A DNA stretch of 13,759 bases from Ruminococcaceae bacterium UBA1375 (GTDB taxonomy: Bacteria > Bacillota > Clostridia > Oscillospirales > Ruminococcaceae), in contig DBRF01000020.1 in the NCBI GenBank assembly GCA_002305795.1, forward strand, positions 121,730-135,488, given 5' to 3'. Shown here in pieces: positions 7,055-13,712 of the stretch. Numbering within the stretch: position 1 is the first letter of the stretch; each line of letters begins with the position of its first letter. A program made the translations under genes and the position numbers. The notes beneath the pieces are model-generated. The model saw only the letters and a program-made list of their open reading frames with translations. It was not told the origin of the DNA and did no database searches.

Positions 7055-7855
7055 TTACATGGCATCGCTCATGATATTCTGAATCTCTTCCAGATAAAGG
7101 TACTGCACCCGGTAATACTGGGTTTCCTCTCCGGTTTGGATGGTCAGCTGGAAGTTGGCCCCGGTGTTGATTCCCACTAGCATCTGGCTGCCGTCGGTGT
7201 AGGTCAGCCGCAGGGTGGAGGGACCGCCGGCCATGGGTTGCAGGTCTGGGTTGGGCTGGGACACCGCCCGGATGGCGGAAAGCAATTCCACCGTCTCTTC
7301 CAGGTCAGGGGAGGACAGGGGAGTGAAGCCAGGCGGGTCGAAGTTGTCGGTTTGCACCGCCAGTTCGGTGAGCTGGTCCGCCGTCAAATCCCCAAAGGGC
7401 TGGGTCACCGGCTGGGCCTGTTCCTCCTGCAAGGTTAGGGACACCACCTCATCCTGGGAAAGGGTGAAGGTATAGCGAAGCTGGGTGTCCAACACCTGTT
7501 CATAGACCTGCTGGGACAGGTCTTTGGTAAAGGTCAGGGTCACCAGCTGGTCCGCGCTGAGTTGGTCAATGCTGACGGAATTGCCCTCTTGGTCCAGGCA
7601 GGTTAGCCCATCCAGGGGGATTTCATAAAAGAAATCCGTGTCCTGGTGCTTGGGGGTCTGCCACAGGGTGAGGGTGCTCCCGTCGTCCATGACAATGTCC
7701 AGATCCGCCGCCGTGGACACCCCGTTTTCGTCGGTGGTGATGTTGGGCTGGGGAGTGGCGGTGTCCGTCTCTTCCGCCGGAGTGGAACAGCCCGCCAGAG
7801 GGAAGGCCAGCAGGGCCAGGGACAGCAGCAGGGGGAGGAATTTTTTCATTTTCAT
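7055..7855 (-). CDS. Lipoprotein, two-domain member of a local paralogous family
   Basis: The 266-residue lipoprotein has signal peptide 1-22 with lipobox LAGC and Cys23 as the lipidation site. Residues about 40-110 form an N-terminal beta-rich domain ('DENGVSTAADLDI', 'TLTLW', 'FFYEIPL') like the one in the fourth family member (8847-9662). Residues about 155-262 form the domain shared by all four genes, with helix LEETVELLSAI, strand LTYTDGSQ, 'GANFQLTI', then TQYYRVQYLYLEE. It is the last gene of the operon, 19 nt after the preceding stop, with AAAGAAGGTG (7861-7870, minus) as ribosome binding site. No enzymatic motif is seen. Function is unknown; ligand binding at the cell surface is a guess. 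Confidence 0.82.
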   Translation of the reverse strand: MKMKKFLPLLLSLALLAFPLAGCSTPAEETDTATPQPNITTDENGVSTAADLDIVMDDGSTLTLWQTPKHQDTDFFYEIPLDGLTCLDQEGNSVSIDQLSADQLVTLTFTKDLSQQVYEQVLDTQLRYTFTLSQDEVVSLTLQEEQAQPVTQPFGDLTADQLTELAVQTDNFDPPGFTPLSSPDLEETVELLSAIRAVSQPNPDLQPMAGGPSTLRLTYTDGSQMLVGINTGANFQLTIQTGEETQYYRVQYLYLEEIQNIMSDAM

Positions 7856-7874
7856 AAAGGCACCTTCTTTTCCG

Positions 7875-8324
7875 TTAATCTAAAATATTCCAGTCAAAAT
7901 AATCTCCGGCCAGCTCCGTCCAGGGTTCCAGCTGGTAGTACTCCGCCTGGTAATAGGAGGTTTCTTCAGGGGTGGTCAGTTTGATGTCGTAGTTTTCCCC
8001 GCCGCTGGTGGAGAGGGTGAACTGTTCCCCGTTTTCCAAGGTGAAGCGAAACCGGGTGGGCATACCGATGCGTCCTTCCGTACCGGGGTCGGTTTCGGGG
8101 GTCCCGGTGAGCAGGCACAGCAGGCCGCAGGCAAAGGCCTGATCTTCCGGGGAAAGGAGGGAAAAGACCGGGGGGTTGGCCATATTGCTCTGCACCTCCA
8201 CCTGGGTCACCTTACTTGCGTCAAAGTCCGGGTACACCGCTTCCAGCTGGGGGGAACACCCGGCCAGGAGAAAGGCCGATAGGGCTGCCGCCAAAAGCAG
8301 GACAGGGATTTTTTTCACTTTCAT
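7875..8324 (-). CDS. Lipoprotein, single-domain member of a local paralogous family
   Basis: The 149-residue lipoprotein has lipobox LAGC with Cys23. The mature part is almost entirely the shared domain: 'YPDFDASKV', helix PEDQAFACGLLCLL, strand FRFTLENGEQFTL, 'NYDIKL', then the hallmark ETSYYQAEYYQLE also seen in its relatives. It lacks the N-terminal domain of the 266- and 271-residue members. Eighteen nt separate it from the preceding gene. Its start region (8320-8339) is identical over 20 nt to that of the next gene (7851-7870). Function unknown. Confidence 0.8.
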   Translation of the reverse strand: MKVKKIPVLLLAAALSAFLLAGCSPQLEAVYPDFDASKVTQVEVQSNMANPPVFSLLSPEDQAFACGLLCLLTGTPETDPGTEGRIGMPTRFRFTLENGEQFTLSTSGGENYDIKLTTPEETSYYQAEYYQLEPWTELAGDYFDWNILD

Positions 8325-8342
8325 AAAGGCACCTTCTTTCTT

Positions 8343-8816
8343 TTAGGATTGAGAGGGTTCCGGCAGGGGGTAAGACAGGATGATGTCCCGCAGGGGGGTC
8401 AGCGCTTCTTCCTCCACCGCATAGCAGGGGGCAGGCAGAGGGCTTTCCCGGTCCACCGCCAAATCAATTTCATCGGACACATCCAGGTACAGCCGGGTTT
8501 GGCTGCCGTTTGCAAAGGTGAGCTGCAAGGTGGGGCAGCCCCCGATGCTCACCGGCATTTCCTGCCCCGGCAGCAGCACTCCGGACAGGGTGGGGAGCAG
8601 CTCTTTGATCTGCTGCAAATCCTCCTGGGAAAGGGGGTAGGCCGGTTCCATGGAAACCGGCTGGGCGCTGGCCTGTACCAGCTGGTGGGGGTCGAAGGAA
8701 GGGTAGACCAATTCCTGTTGGGCTGTTTCCTCTGGCTGGGGCTGGGAAGAGCAGCCGGTGAATGGTGCCAGCAGAGCCAGGGCAAGGAGCAGGGAAAAGA
8801 ACTTTTTTACTTTCAT
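8343..8816 (-). CDS. Lipoprotein, single-domain and most divergent member of a local family
   Basis: The 157-residue lipoprotein has a signal peptide ending in FTGC with Cys22. It shares 'YPSFDPHQLVQ', a helix (EDLQQIKELLPTL), and the strand LQLTFANGSQTRLYL with its neighbours, but the SYY motif is replaced by APCYAVEEE. The frame can be extended to a GTG at 8825, but that codon overlaps the ribosome binding site (CACCTTCTTT, 8823-8832), whose spacing fits the ATG at 8816, as in the next two genes. It lies 30 nt after the stop of the first operon gene. Function unknown. Confidence 0.8.
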   Translation of the reverse strand: MKVKKFFSLLLALALLAPFTGCSSQPQPEETAQQELVYPSFDPHQLVQASAQPVSMEPAYPLSQEDLQQIKELLPTLSGVLLPGQEMPVSIGGCPTLQLTFANGSQTRLYLDVSDEIDLAVDRESPLPAPCYAVEEEALTPLRDIILSYPLPEPSQS

Positions 8817-8846
8817 CCTACGCACCTTCTTTCGCCGAACCCGGTT

Positions 8847-9662
8847 TTATAACCGCACATTGTCATACCCTAAAACATGGTTGGTCAGCAGGATCAGATC
8901 GTCCAGATACACTCCGCGGATGCAGTAATAGCTGGTGCCCTCTGCCGTCTCTACCGACAGGGTGTAGTTGACCCCGCTTTCCCGGCCCAGAACGATCTGG
9001 CTCCCATCGGTGAGGGTGAGCACCTTAACGGAGCCGCCTACGGTTTCTTGACTTTGGGGCTGGGTTTGGACGGTGGCTTGGATCCCTTGCAGGCAGGCCA
9101 CCATTTGATCCAGCTCCCGTTCTCCCAGGGGGACGGTATTCCCCTGGCGGATCTCCCCGCTGACCACCTGGGAGCGGGTAAGGGTTTCAAAGGGAGTAGC
9201 TTCCGGACGGGGGTCGTTGACCAGGCGCACCGCAAAATCCCCTTCCCGGCGGTACTGCAAATGGTAGATAAACTGATTGTTATCGCCGTTTCCTTCCCCA
9301 GGAATCAGGGCGGGAGTGCTCAGGGACTGGCTTTGCAGCACCAGGGTCACCGGGGTGCCTTCGGAAAACTGTTCCGGGCTCACCGGGCTGCCCTGGGCGT
9401 CCTGCAAGAATTCGCTGGACACAAACGGAACATTCAGCTGGTAGAAATAACGGTTTCCGCTGGAATCGTTTTCCCCTTGCAGCGTCAGGGTGGTGCCTCG
9501 AAAGTCGGATACGGTGAGATTGGAGATGACGGTGCTGCCGTCCTGGTTGACGGTGAGGTCGGCGGGGGAGGGCTGGATGGTGGCGTCCTCCTGGCCGCAG
9601 CCGGTGAAGGGCAGAAGGAGCAGGGCCGCTGCCAGCAGGGCAAGAAATCGTTTTTTCTTCAT
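8847..9662 (-). CDS. Lipoprotein, two-domain member and first gene of the operon
   Basis: The 271-residue lipoprotein has lipobox FTGC with Cys22. Residues about 35-150 are a beta-rich N-terminal domain ('VNQDGSTVISNLTVSDF', 'TLTLQG', 'RYFYQLNVPF') corresponding to that of the 266-residue member. Residues about 157-265 are the shared C-terminal domain, with helix ERELDQMVACLQGI, strand LTLTDGSQIVL, 'VNYTLSV' and TSYYCIRGVYLDDL. An upstream ATG (9698) would add 12 residues before the signal peptide; the ATG at 9662 is preceded by AAAGGAAGTG and gives a normal signal, so it is chosen. The promoter lies at 9720-9748. Function unknown. Confidence 0.82.
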   Translation of the reverse strand: MKKKRFLALLAAALLLLPFTGCGQEDATIQPSPADLTVNQDGSTVISNLTVSDFRGTTLTLQGENDSSGNRYFYQLNVPFVSSEFLQDAQGSPVSPEQFSEGTPVTLVLQSQSLSTPALIPGEGNGDNNQFIYHLQYRREGDFAVRLVNDPRPEATPFETLTRSQVVSGEIRQGNTVPLGERELDQMVACLQGIQATVQTQPQSQETVGGSVKVLTLTDGSQIVLGRESGVNYTLSVETAEGTSYYCIRGVYLDDLILLTNHVLGYDNVRL

Positions 9663-9719
9663 GGGGACACTTCCTTTCCGCAGAGAATAGAGATTCAAAC
9701 AAAGATGCTCTTTTTTTAC

Positions 9720-9748
9720 AGTATATCAAATAAAAAAATAACTTTCTA
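9720..9748 (-). promoter_or_regulatory. Extended -10 promoter for the lipoprotein operon
   Basis: On the minus strand, TGATATACT (extended -10, with TATACT at 9725-9720) lies 17 bp after a poor -35 (TAGAAA, 9748-9743). The surrounding DNA is very AT-rich. Transcription would start near 9713, about 50 nt before the first start codon. Confidence 0.55.
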
Positions 9749-9896
9749 TTGACAATTTTCCTAATTAAAAAGAAGTTTTTTGTCATATCACACAAAAGAG
9801 AAAAAAGATGTACAGACAACTTAAAAAAGGAATCCCGGTTTCCCTTTTCCCCGACAAAGTGGGAACTCCGGCGGAGTGGGTTACACCAAAACGGCA

Positions 9897-9925
9897 CAAA
9901 AAAAGAGCGTGCCGAAGCACGCTCT
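9897..9925 (-). terminator. Rho-independent terminator after the condensation-domain gene
   Basis: Read on the minus strand, a perfect 9-bp stem (9925-9917 with 9912-9904) closes a TTCG tetraloop and is followed by at least six T. It lies 11 nt beyond the stop at 9936. Confidence 0.93.
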
Positions 9926-9935
9926 CAAAAGACAA

Positions 9936-11303
9936 TCAAACTCGTTCCATCATTTCTCCGACGGTGATTTCCGGGTCTTCCACGGCGGTGAACAAAATCC
10001 GCATGAGGTAGTAGTACAGTTTCTGGATGTCCTCCTTGCTGTACAGGGCGGACTGGTAGCGGAAGTAGAAGTCCATGCCTACTCCCAGGGGACGGTGCAT
10101 CACCGTCAGGTAGATGGGCAGCACTTCGGTGCCGGCATCGTACCAGGTGAAGCGGTAGTCGATGTGGTTGAGCCGGTCGTCGCTGAGCCGCATGGGGAAG
10201 GGCTGGTAGGTCAGAGAAATGCTCTGATACCAGGAGTTGGCGGGAGCGCCCCATCTTTCCTGGAGCATCTGGTCCACCAGAATGGGGTCGAAATCCTTGT
10301 GGCGGAAGATCCGGCTTTGCAGGGCGGTGATTTTCCGCACCCCTTCCAGGAAGGTGATATCCGGTTCCATAATGGTGCGGCAGGGGTAGACGTGAATCCG
10401 GGTGCCTCCTGCTTTCCGGTCCAGCTTGGAGGTGCGCCGGGAGACGTAGCTGCGAAGGCTGATATCCTTCTGGCCGCCGCATTGCTTGGACAGGTAGGTT
10501 CTAAGCCCCATCAGCAGCAGATTGTTTAAGGAAATGCCCTGTTCCTGGCAGAATTCCAGCAGCCGTTCCGAGGGGTTGGGCTCCAACACATAGGTGTCCT
10601 GACCCACGCTCTGGATCTTGTCCTCCTGATAGGCCCAGCGCTTGCCGGGGGCGGTGTAGCCGGTGCCCCGGATGTCGCTGTAAAGGGGCTCGCCGTCGGC
10701 TTCCACCATCTTTTCCCAGAAGGCCTGATCCTTGGCCAGACGCTTGGGATCCTTGGCCCGTTCCAGGTCGTTGAGCATGGATTGGAGGTAGGAGGTGCGC
10801 TCGGCGGGCTGGGGGGTACCCAGCACCTTGGAGGCGTACAGCTCCACAATGTCGCAGACCAGCACAATCATGGCGCAGGAATCGCAGATGGTGTGGTCGG
10901 TGTGGACGTAGATGCCGTTCCAGCCATCGGGCATGGCCACGGTGACTACCTCGCACAGGGGGGAATCCCAGCGGTTTTCAAAGGGCTGGCGGCTCCACTC
11001 CCGGAGGATGCCGTCCGCTTCCTCCCAGCTTTTCTGGGTGAAGTCCTCATGGCGCACCGGGGTGTCGTCCGGCGGGACAATGTATTGTTCAATGCTGCCG
11101 TCGTCGGCTTTGGTGAACCGGGTGCGGGTGGAATCGTCCCGGGCCATGGCTTCCTTGACCGACTGGGCCAACAGGTTAAAGTCCACGTCCAGCTTAATCA
11201 GCAGGCTGACACAGACGTTCAGCACCTGTTTGTGCTTGGCCCCTTGTAGCATGGTCAAAAGCAGGTTTTGAGCAACGGTGATGGGATAACGCTTGAGTTC
11301 CAT
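9936..11303 (-). CDS. Stand-alone NRPS-type condensation-domain protein (putative acyltransferase)
   Basis: The 455-residue cytoplasmic protein spans a full condensation-domain fold with no adenylation or carrier domain attached. The core motif HHxxxDG appears as D136-H137-T-I-C-D141-S142: the second His (the usual catalytic base) and the structural Asp are kept, while the first His is Asp and the Gly is Ser. Upstream, RDDSTRTRF (about 55-63) matches the RHxxLRTxF-like motif, and KDQAFWEKM (about 190) matches the conserved xFW helix between the two lobes. Such stand-alone proteins transfer acyl groups to alcohols or amines, or act in trans with carrier proteins; the substrate is unknown. It is monocistronic: promoter at 11401-11429, ribosome binding site AAAGGATGATG before the ATG, and its own terminator. 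Confidence 0.82.
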   Translation of the reverse strand: MELKRYPITVAQNLLLTMLQGAKHKQVLNVCVSLLIKLDVDFNLLAQSVKEAMARDDSTRTRFTKADDGSIEQYIVPPDDTPVRHEDFTQKSWEEADGILREWSRQPFENRWDSPLCEVVTVAMPDGWNGIYVHTDHTICDSCAMIVLVCDIVELYASKVLGTPQPAERTSYLQSMLNDLERAKDPKRLAKDQAFWEKMVEADGEPLYSDIRGTGYTAPGKRWAYQEDKIQSVGQDTYVLEPNPSERLLEFCQEQGISLNNLLLMGLRTYLSKQCGGQKDISLRSYVSRRTSKLDRKAGGTRIHVYPCRTIMEPDITFLEGVRKITALQSRIFRHKDFDPILVDQMLQERWGAPANSWYQSISLTYQPFPMRLSDDRLNHIDYRFTWYDAGTEVLPIYLTVMHRPLGVGMDFYFRYQSALYSKEDIQKLYYYLMRILFTAVEDPEITVGEMMERV

Positions 11304-11400
11304 ATTTCATCATCCTTTCTATGGTCCTGATGGGGAAGGCCCCGTGTTTCCCTGTTTTCGGGGCGCCCGGCTCCTTTGAGAGCGGCGTCCCTTAGGTTTT

Positions 11401-11429
11401 ATTATACGGGAAGCGGAAAGGGATTGCAA
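11401..11429 (-). promoter_or_regulatory. Sigma-A promoter for the condensation-domain gene
   Basis: On the minus strand, TTGCAA (11429-11424), a 17-bp spacer and the perfect TATAAT (11406-11401). The leader is about 90 nt and contains a possible 6-bp GCCCCG/CGGGGC hairpin (11339-11344 with 11359-11364). Confidence 0.8.
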
Positions 11430-11505
11430 TGGAAAAAATGAAATAATTTGCAAAGAAATTCAAAAAAATCTTCAGTTATTTGACAGGTGTCGACAGAACT
11501 CTGCC

Positions 11506-11880
11506 TTATACGCTCAGGTAGGAAGCCAGGGTGCAGAGAGAGGCCGCTCCACCCAGCACATAGTGAGCGGGAGCAGATTTTTTGCGGTGCAGCTCCAGCT
11601 CCCGAATCAGGGCGAAGTAGAGCCCTGCAGCCAGGAAAGGGAGGATGCCCAGGTACCGGTGGAAAAAGTAAGGCAGGATGCGGGGCACAAACAGGGCGTT
11701 TTGCAGCACCACCCAGATGGCAAGCAGCAGCAGCACCAGCTCCACCGCCAGCAGGCGGCGGCTGTCCCCCTTTTGACGGAAGCTGCGGATGAAGTACACC
11801 AGCAGAATCACAAATTCCAACGCCAGCAGGACGACGGCAGGGATGGCTAAATAATGAAAGAAAGGCTTAATGGCTTCCAC
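11506..11880 (-). CDS. Small integral membrane protein, four predicted helices
   Basis: The 124-residue protein is strongly hydrophobic, with helices at about 9-31, 44-62, 76-92 and 105-123, and Arg/Lys-rich loops (RSFRQKGDSRR and ELHRKK). The frame is open to an ATG at 11931, but that codon overlaps the -10 box of the promoter at 11930-11957 and so cannot be in the transcript. A GTG at 11880 follows a consensus GAGGAGG with six bases spacing, and is chosen. No family is recognised. It is followed by no clear terminator. The gene upstream on the same strand (12032-12421) encodes another four-helix protein of similar size, but no convincing sequence identity is seen. Confidence 0.75.
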   Translation of the reverse strand: MEAIKPFFHYLAIPAVVLLALEFVILLVYFIRSFRQKGDSRRLLAVELVLLLLAIWVVLQNALFVPRILPYFFHRYLGILPFLAAGLYFALIRELELHRKKSAPAHYVLGGAASLCTLASYLSV

Positions 11881-11886
11881 AAAAAT

Positions 11887-11892
11887 CCTCCT
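11887..11892 (-). promoter_or_regulatory. Ribosome binding site that fixes a GTG start
   Basis: AGGAGG on the minus strand with an ATTTTT spacer before GTG (11880-11878). It is the best Shine-Dalgarno match in the window. Confidence 0.85.
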
Positions 11893-11929
11893 CACCCGGA
11901 CGGGCAAATTCTTTTCTCCGACTAGTTTC

Positions 11930-11957
11930 ATTATACACGGTTTTTGGTGGAAGTCAA
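11930..11957 (-). promoter_or_regulatory. Sigma-A promoter for the 124-residue membrane protein
   Basis: On the minus strand, TTGACT (11957-11952), a 16-bp spacer and a perfect TATAAT (11935-11930). The leader would be about 40 nt. Confidence 0.8.
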
Positions 11958-12031
11958 AGAAAAATCAAAGAATAAGAGGGATATTTTGTAAAGTTTGGGT
12001 AAAAGGAAAGAAAAAAGAAGGTTATAGGGTT

Positions 12032-12421
12032 TTATGCCAGCCAGCACAGCAGGGCAAAGACAAAGGAGACGGCGGCCAGCAGGTGGTAGGGCCAGCGGCG
12101 GGACCCTTCCCGGTAGGCGGGGCTTTCCGGCCGGGGGTAGGCACCCCAAAAGACCATGGCCAGCAGCAGCACCGACAGTCCGTCGCTTTCCCAGGAGGGA
12201 AGCAGCCTCAGGTGGGCCAGTAGGCTGAGGACGACCAACAGATAGGCCACCGGCGCAGTCACCAGGACCAGCCAGGCCCGCCGCCGGTCGGGGAGGGCAT
12301 AGTCTTTGCGGGTCACCGGGGCGTAGCAGCCAATCAGCCAAACCAGCTGGACGGTGAACAGGAGGAGCATGGGATGGAGTACCAAAGGGGGGAGAGGTTG
12401 GGGAACAGGTTCACGGGGCAT
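12032..12421 (-). CDS. Small integral membrane protein, four predicted helices
   Basis: The 129-residue protein has a Pro-rich N-terminus (PREPVPQPLPP), then helices at about 17-35, 50-71, 81-95 and 111-128, with basic loops (TRKDYALPDRRR and REGSRRW). The frame extends upstream to 12493, but that start coincides with the -35 box of a promoter candidate (12466-12493), so the ATG at 12421 is preferred. GAAAGAAGG abuts this ATG directly, an unusually short spacing, so translation may be weak. No family recognised. There is no evident terminator before the next promoter at 11957. Confidence 0.65.
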   Translation of the reverse strand: MPREPVPQPLPPLVLHPMLLLFTVQLVWLIGCYAPVTRKDYALPDRRRAWLVLVTAPVAYLLVVLSLLAHLRLLPSWESDGLSVLLLAMVFWGAYPRPESPAYREGSRRWPYHLLAAVSFVFALLCWLA

Positions 12422-12465
12422 CCTTCTTTCTATATTTGTTGTTTTGGGGAAAGGAGTCTGATTCC

Positions 12466-12493
12466 AGCATAACATTTCTATCGGAAACTGCAA
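12466..12493 (-). promoter_or_regulatory. Candidate promoter for the 129-residue membrane protein
   Basis: On the minus strand, TTGCAG (12493-12488), a 16-bp spacer and TATGCT (12471-12466). Both boxes are one or two bases from consensus. Confidence 0.5.
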
Positions 12494-12673
12494 TCTTGGT
12501 TTCGTAAAAAACAGGTTCGGATTGGGTAAAAGGAATCATAAGAAAAGGATTTTTAATCTGGAAAAGTAATTAAAAGTAGATGAAAAGCTAAAAAATAAAA
12601 TTAATTTTAATAGATAAGACAATCTTGGACTTTATTTATGCAATTTTAATAAAATCAAAGCAAAATTTTTTAC
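12494..12673. other. AT-rich divergent intergenic stretch without genes
   Basis: From 12541 to 12660 only 23 of 120 bases are G or C, about 19%, far below the coding DNA on both sides. It contains the palindrome AAAATTAATTTT (about 12597-12608) and long A runs. It separates divergent promoters and could act as an UP element or curved regulatory DNA. No gene is seen in it. Confidence 0.6.
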
Positions 12674-12702
12674 TTGCGGCGCTCAATCGTTTTTGATATA
12701 AT
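12674..12702 (+). promoter_or_regulatory. Extended -10 promoter for the last lipoprotein gene
   Basis: TTGCGG (12674-12679), a 17-bp spacer and TGATATAAT, a perfect extended -10 (TATAAT at 12697-12702). The AT-rich DNA upstream could strengthen it. The leader is about 186 nt. Confidence 0.78.
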
Positions 12703-12758
12703 GGAATCAAAGGAAAAACGGCATTTTACAAAAAGAAAAACAGGGAGAGGTGATTCCC

Positions 12759-12815
12759 ATGGGCTGTTTGCTTTTCAAGGAAACGGCGGGGAGAAAGACG
12801 GCTGTCCTGCCGTAG
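12759..12815 (+). CDS. Possible 18-codon leader peptide ORF
   Basis: The ORF reads MGCLLFKETAGRKTAVLP and stops at TAG. GGGAGAGGTGAT (12743-12754) is a strong Shine-Dalgarno match with suitable spacing, better than most in the window. It lies wholly within the leader of the lipoprotein gene and overlaps the left arm of an inverted repeat (GGCGGGG 12785-12791 with CCCCGCC 12827-12833). Translation could therefore alter leader folding. No run of one amino acid typical of classical attenuators is present. Whether it is translated is inference. Confidence 0.4.
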   Translation: MGCLLFKETAGRKTAVLP

Positions 12816-12894
12816 AAGGGGTTTTGCCCCGCCCCGAATCGGATGTTGCAGGACCGCCGAATGAGAACTTATAAAAAGAAGAAGGTGACCCGAT

Positions 12895-13665
12895 ATGAAA
12901 AAGCGGAAATTGTTTGCCCTGCTGCTTTGCGCATTCCTTTTGCTGGGGGTGTTCACCGGATGCAGCACCACCCCCGACCAGACCCCCTCTCAAACCCAAG
13001 AACCCTCCCAAACGGTGGAGTTGGAGTCCATGGGGCTGAGTCCGCTGGAGCCCACTCAGGAACAGGTGGACAACGCTCTGCCGTCCTCCACCGAAATCAA
13101 TTCCTATATGTTCAGCTCCCAGACCCTGGAGGATCTCTGCACCAACGCCGGTGCGGCGGTGCGGGGCACCATTACTGACCGCTATAACGCCGTGTTCGGC
13201 GGCGACGCCTACACCGTTTACACCATCCAGGTGGCCGAGGCCTATTTCGGCGGGCCGCCGGTGCAAGAAACCGTCACCATGGTGATGGCCGGGGGCTATG
13301 TCCCTCTGGCCGATATCATGGAAGCCAACAACGGCGACGGCAGCTTTTCCCATATTCCAGAAGAGGAATGGGAAACCACCCTGGTGCACCAAAGCATACC
13401 GGGCACCGTTATGCCGGAAGAAGGGGAGGAGTACGTCTTTTTCCTGATGCCGGACGACCGGTTTACCGGCTGCTACTATCCCTTTAATGATGGACAGGGG
13501 ATTCTGCGCTTCTCCGCTTCGGAAGGAGTGTACCATCGGATGGTAGAGGACGAAACCGGATTGGAACTGGTTCCGGCGCAGACAGCCCAAGACTTTGACG
13601 CACTGTGTGTCCAGACTCGCACCCAGGTGCAGGAGCAGGTTCAAGCTCAAAGCCAGACAGAATAA
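12895..13665 (+). CDS. Lipoprotein with a single compact beta-rich extracytoplasmic domain
   Basis: The 256-residue lipoprotein has a signal peptide ending in FTGC with Cys23. A Thr/Gln/Pro-rich linker (24-45) is followed by a globular domain about 60-235. Within it, VRGTITDRYNAVF, YTVYTIQVAEAYFGG and GEEYVFFLMPD (about 88-187) follow the strand pattern of small OB-like domains of secreted proteins, where a 'GxxVFFL' strand comes last; this fold call is inference. The C-terminal tail is rich in Gln (QVQEQVQAQSQTE). AAGAAGGTGA precedes the ATG. It is not obviously related to the four minus-strand lipoproteins apart from its signal peptide. Function unknown. Confidence 0.82.
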   Translation: MKKRKLFALLLCAFLLLGVFTGCSTTPDQTPSQTQEPSQTVELESMGLSPLEPTQEQVDNALPSSTEINSYMFSSQTLEDLCTNAGAAVRGTITDRYNAVFGGDAYTVYTIQVAEAYFGGPPVQETVTMVMAGGYVPLADIMEANNGDGSFSHIPEEEWETTLVHQSIPGTVMPEEGEEYVFFLMPDDRFTGCYYPFNDGQGILRFSASEGVYHRMVEDETGLELVPAQTAQDFDALCVQTRTQVQEQVQAQSQTE

Positions 13666-13685
13666 GAAAAGATTCCACTGCTCAG

Positions 13686-13712
13686 GCCGCCGGGAAACCG
13701 GCGGCAGTTTTT
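13686..13712 (+). terminator. Rho-independent terminator after the last lipoprotein gene
   Basis: A perfect 8-bp GC stem (13686-13693 with 13698-13705) closes a GAAA loop and is followed by AGTTTTT. A second, weaker hairpin (13713-13717 with 13722-13726) with GTTTTTT comes directly after, so termination may be in tandem. Confidence 0.9.

Noticed and set aside
8877..9752. 291-codon + strand frame antisense to the first lipoprotein gene
   Set aside because: The minus-strand gene has a lipobox, ribosome binding site, promoter and paralogues; this frame has none.
9749..9777. TTGACA on the + strand as a possible promoter
   Set aside because: No acceptable -10 box lies 15-19 bp downstream and no + strand gene follows.
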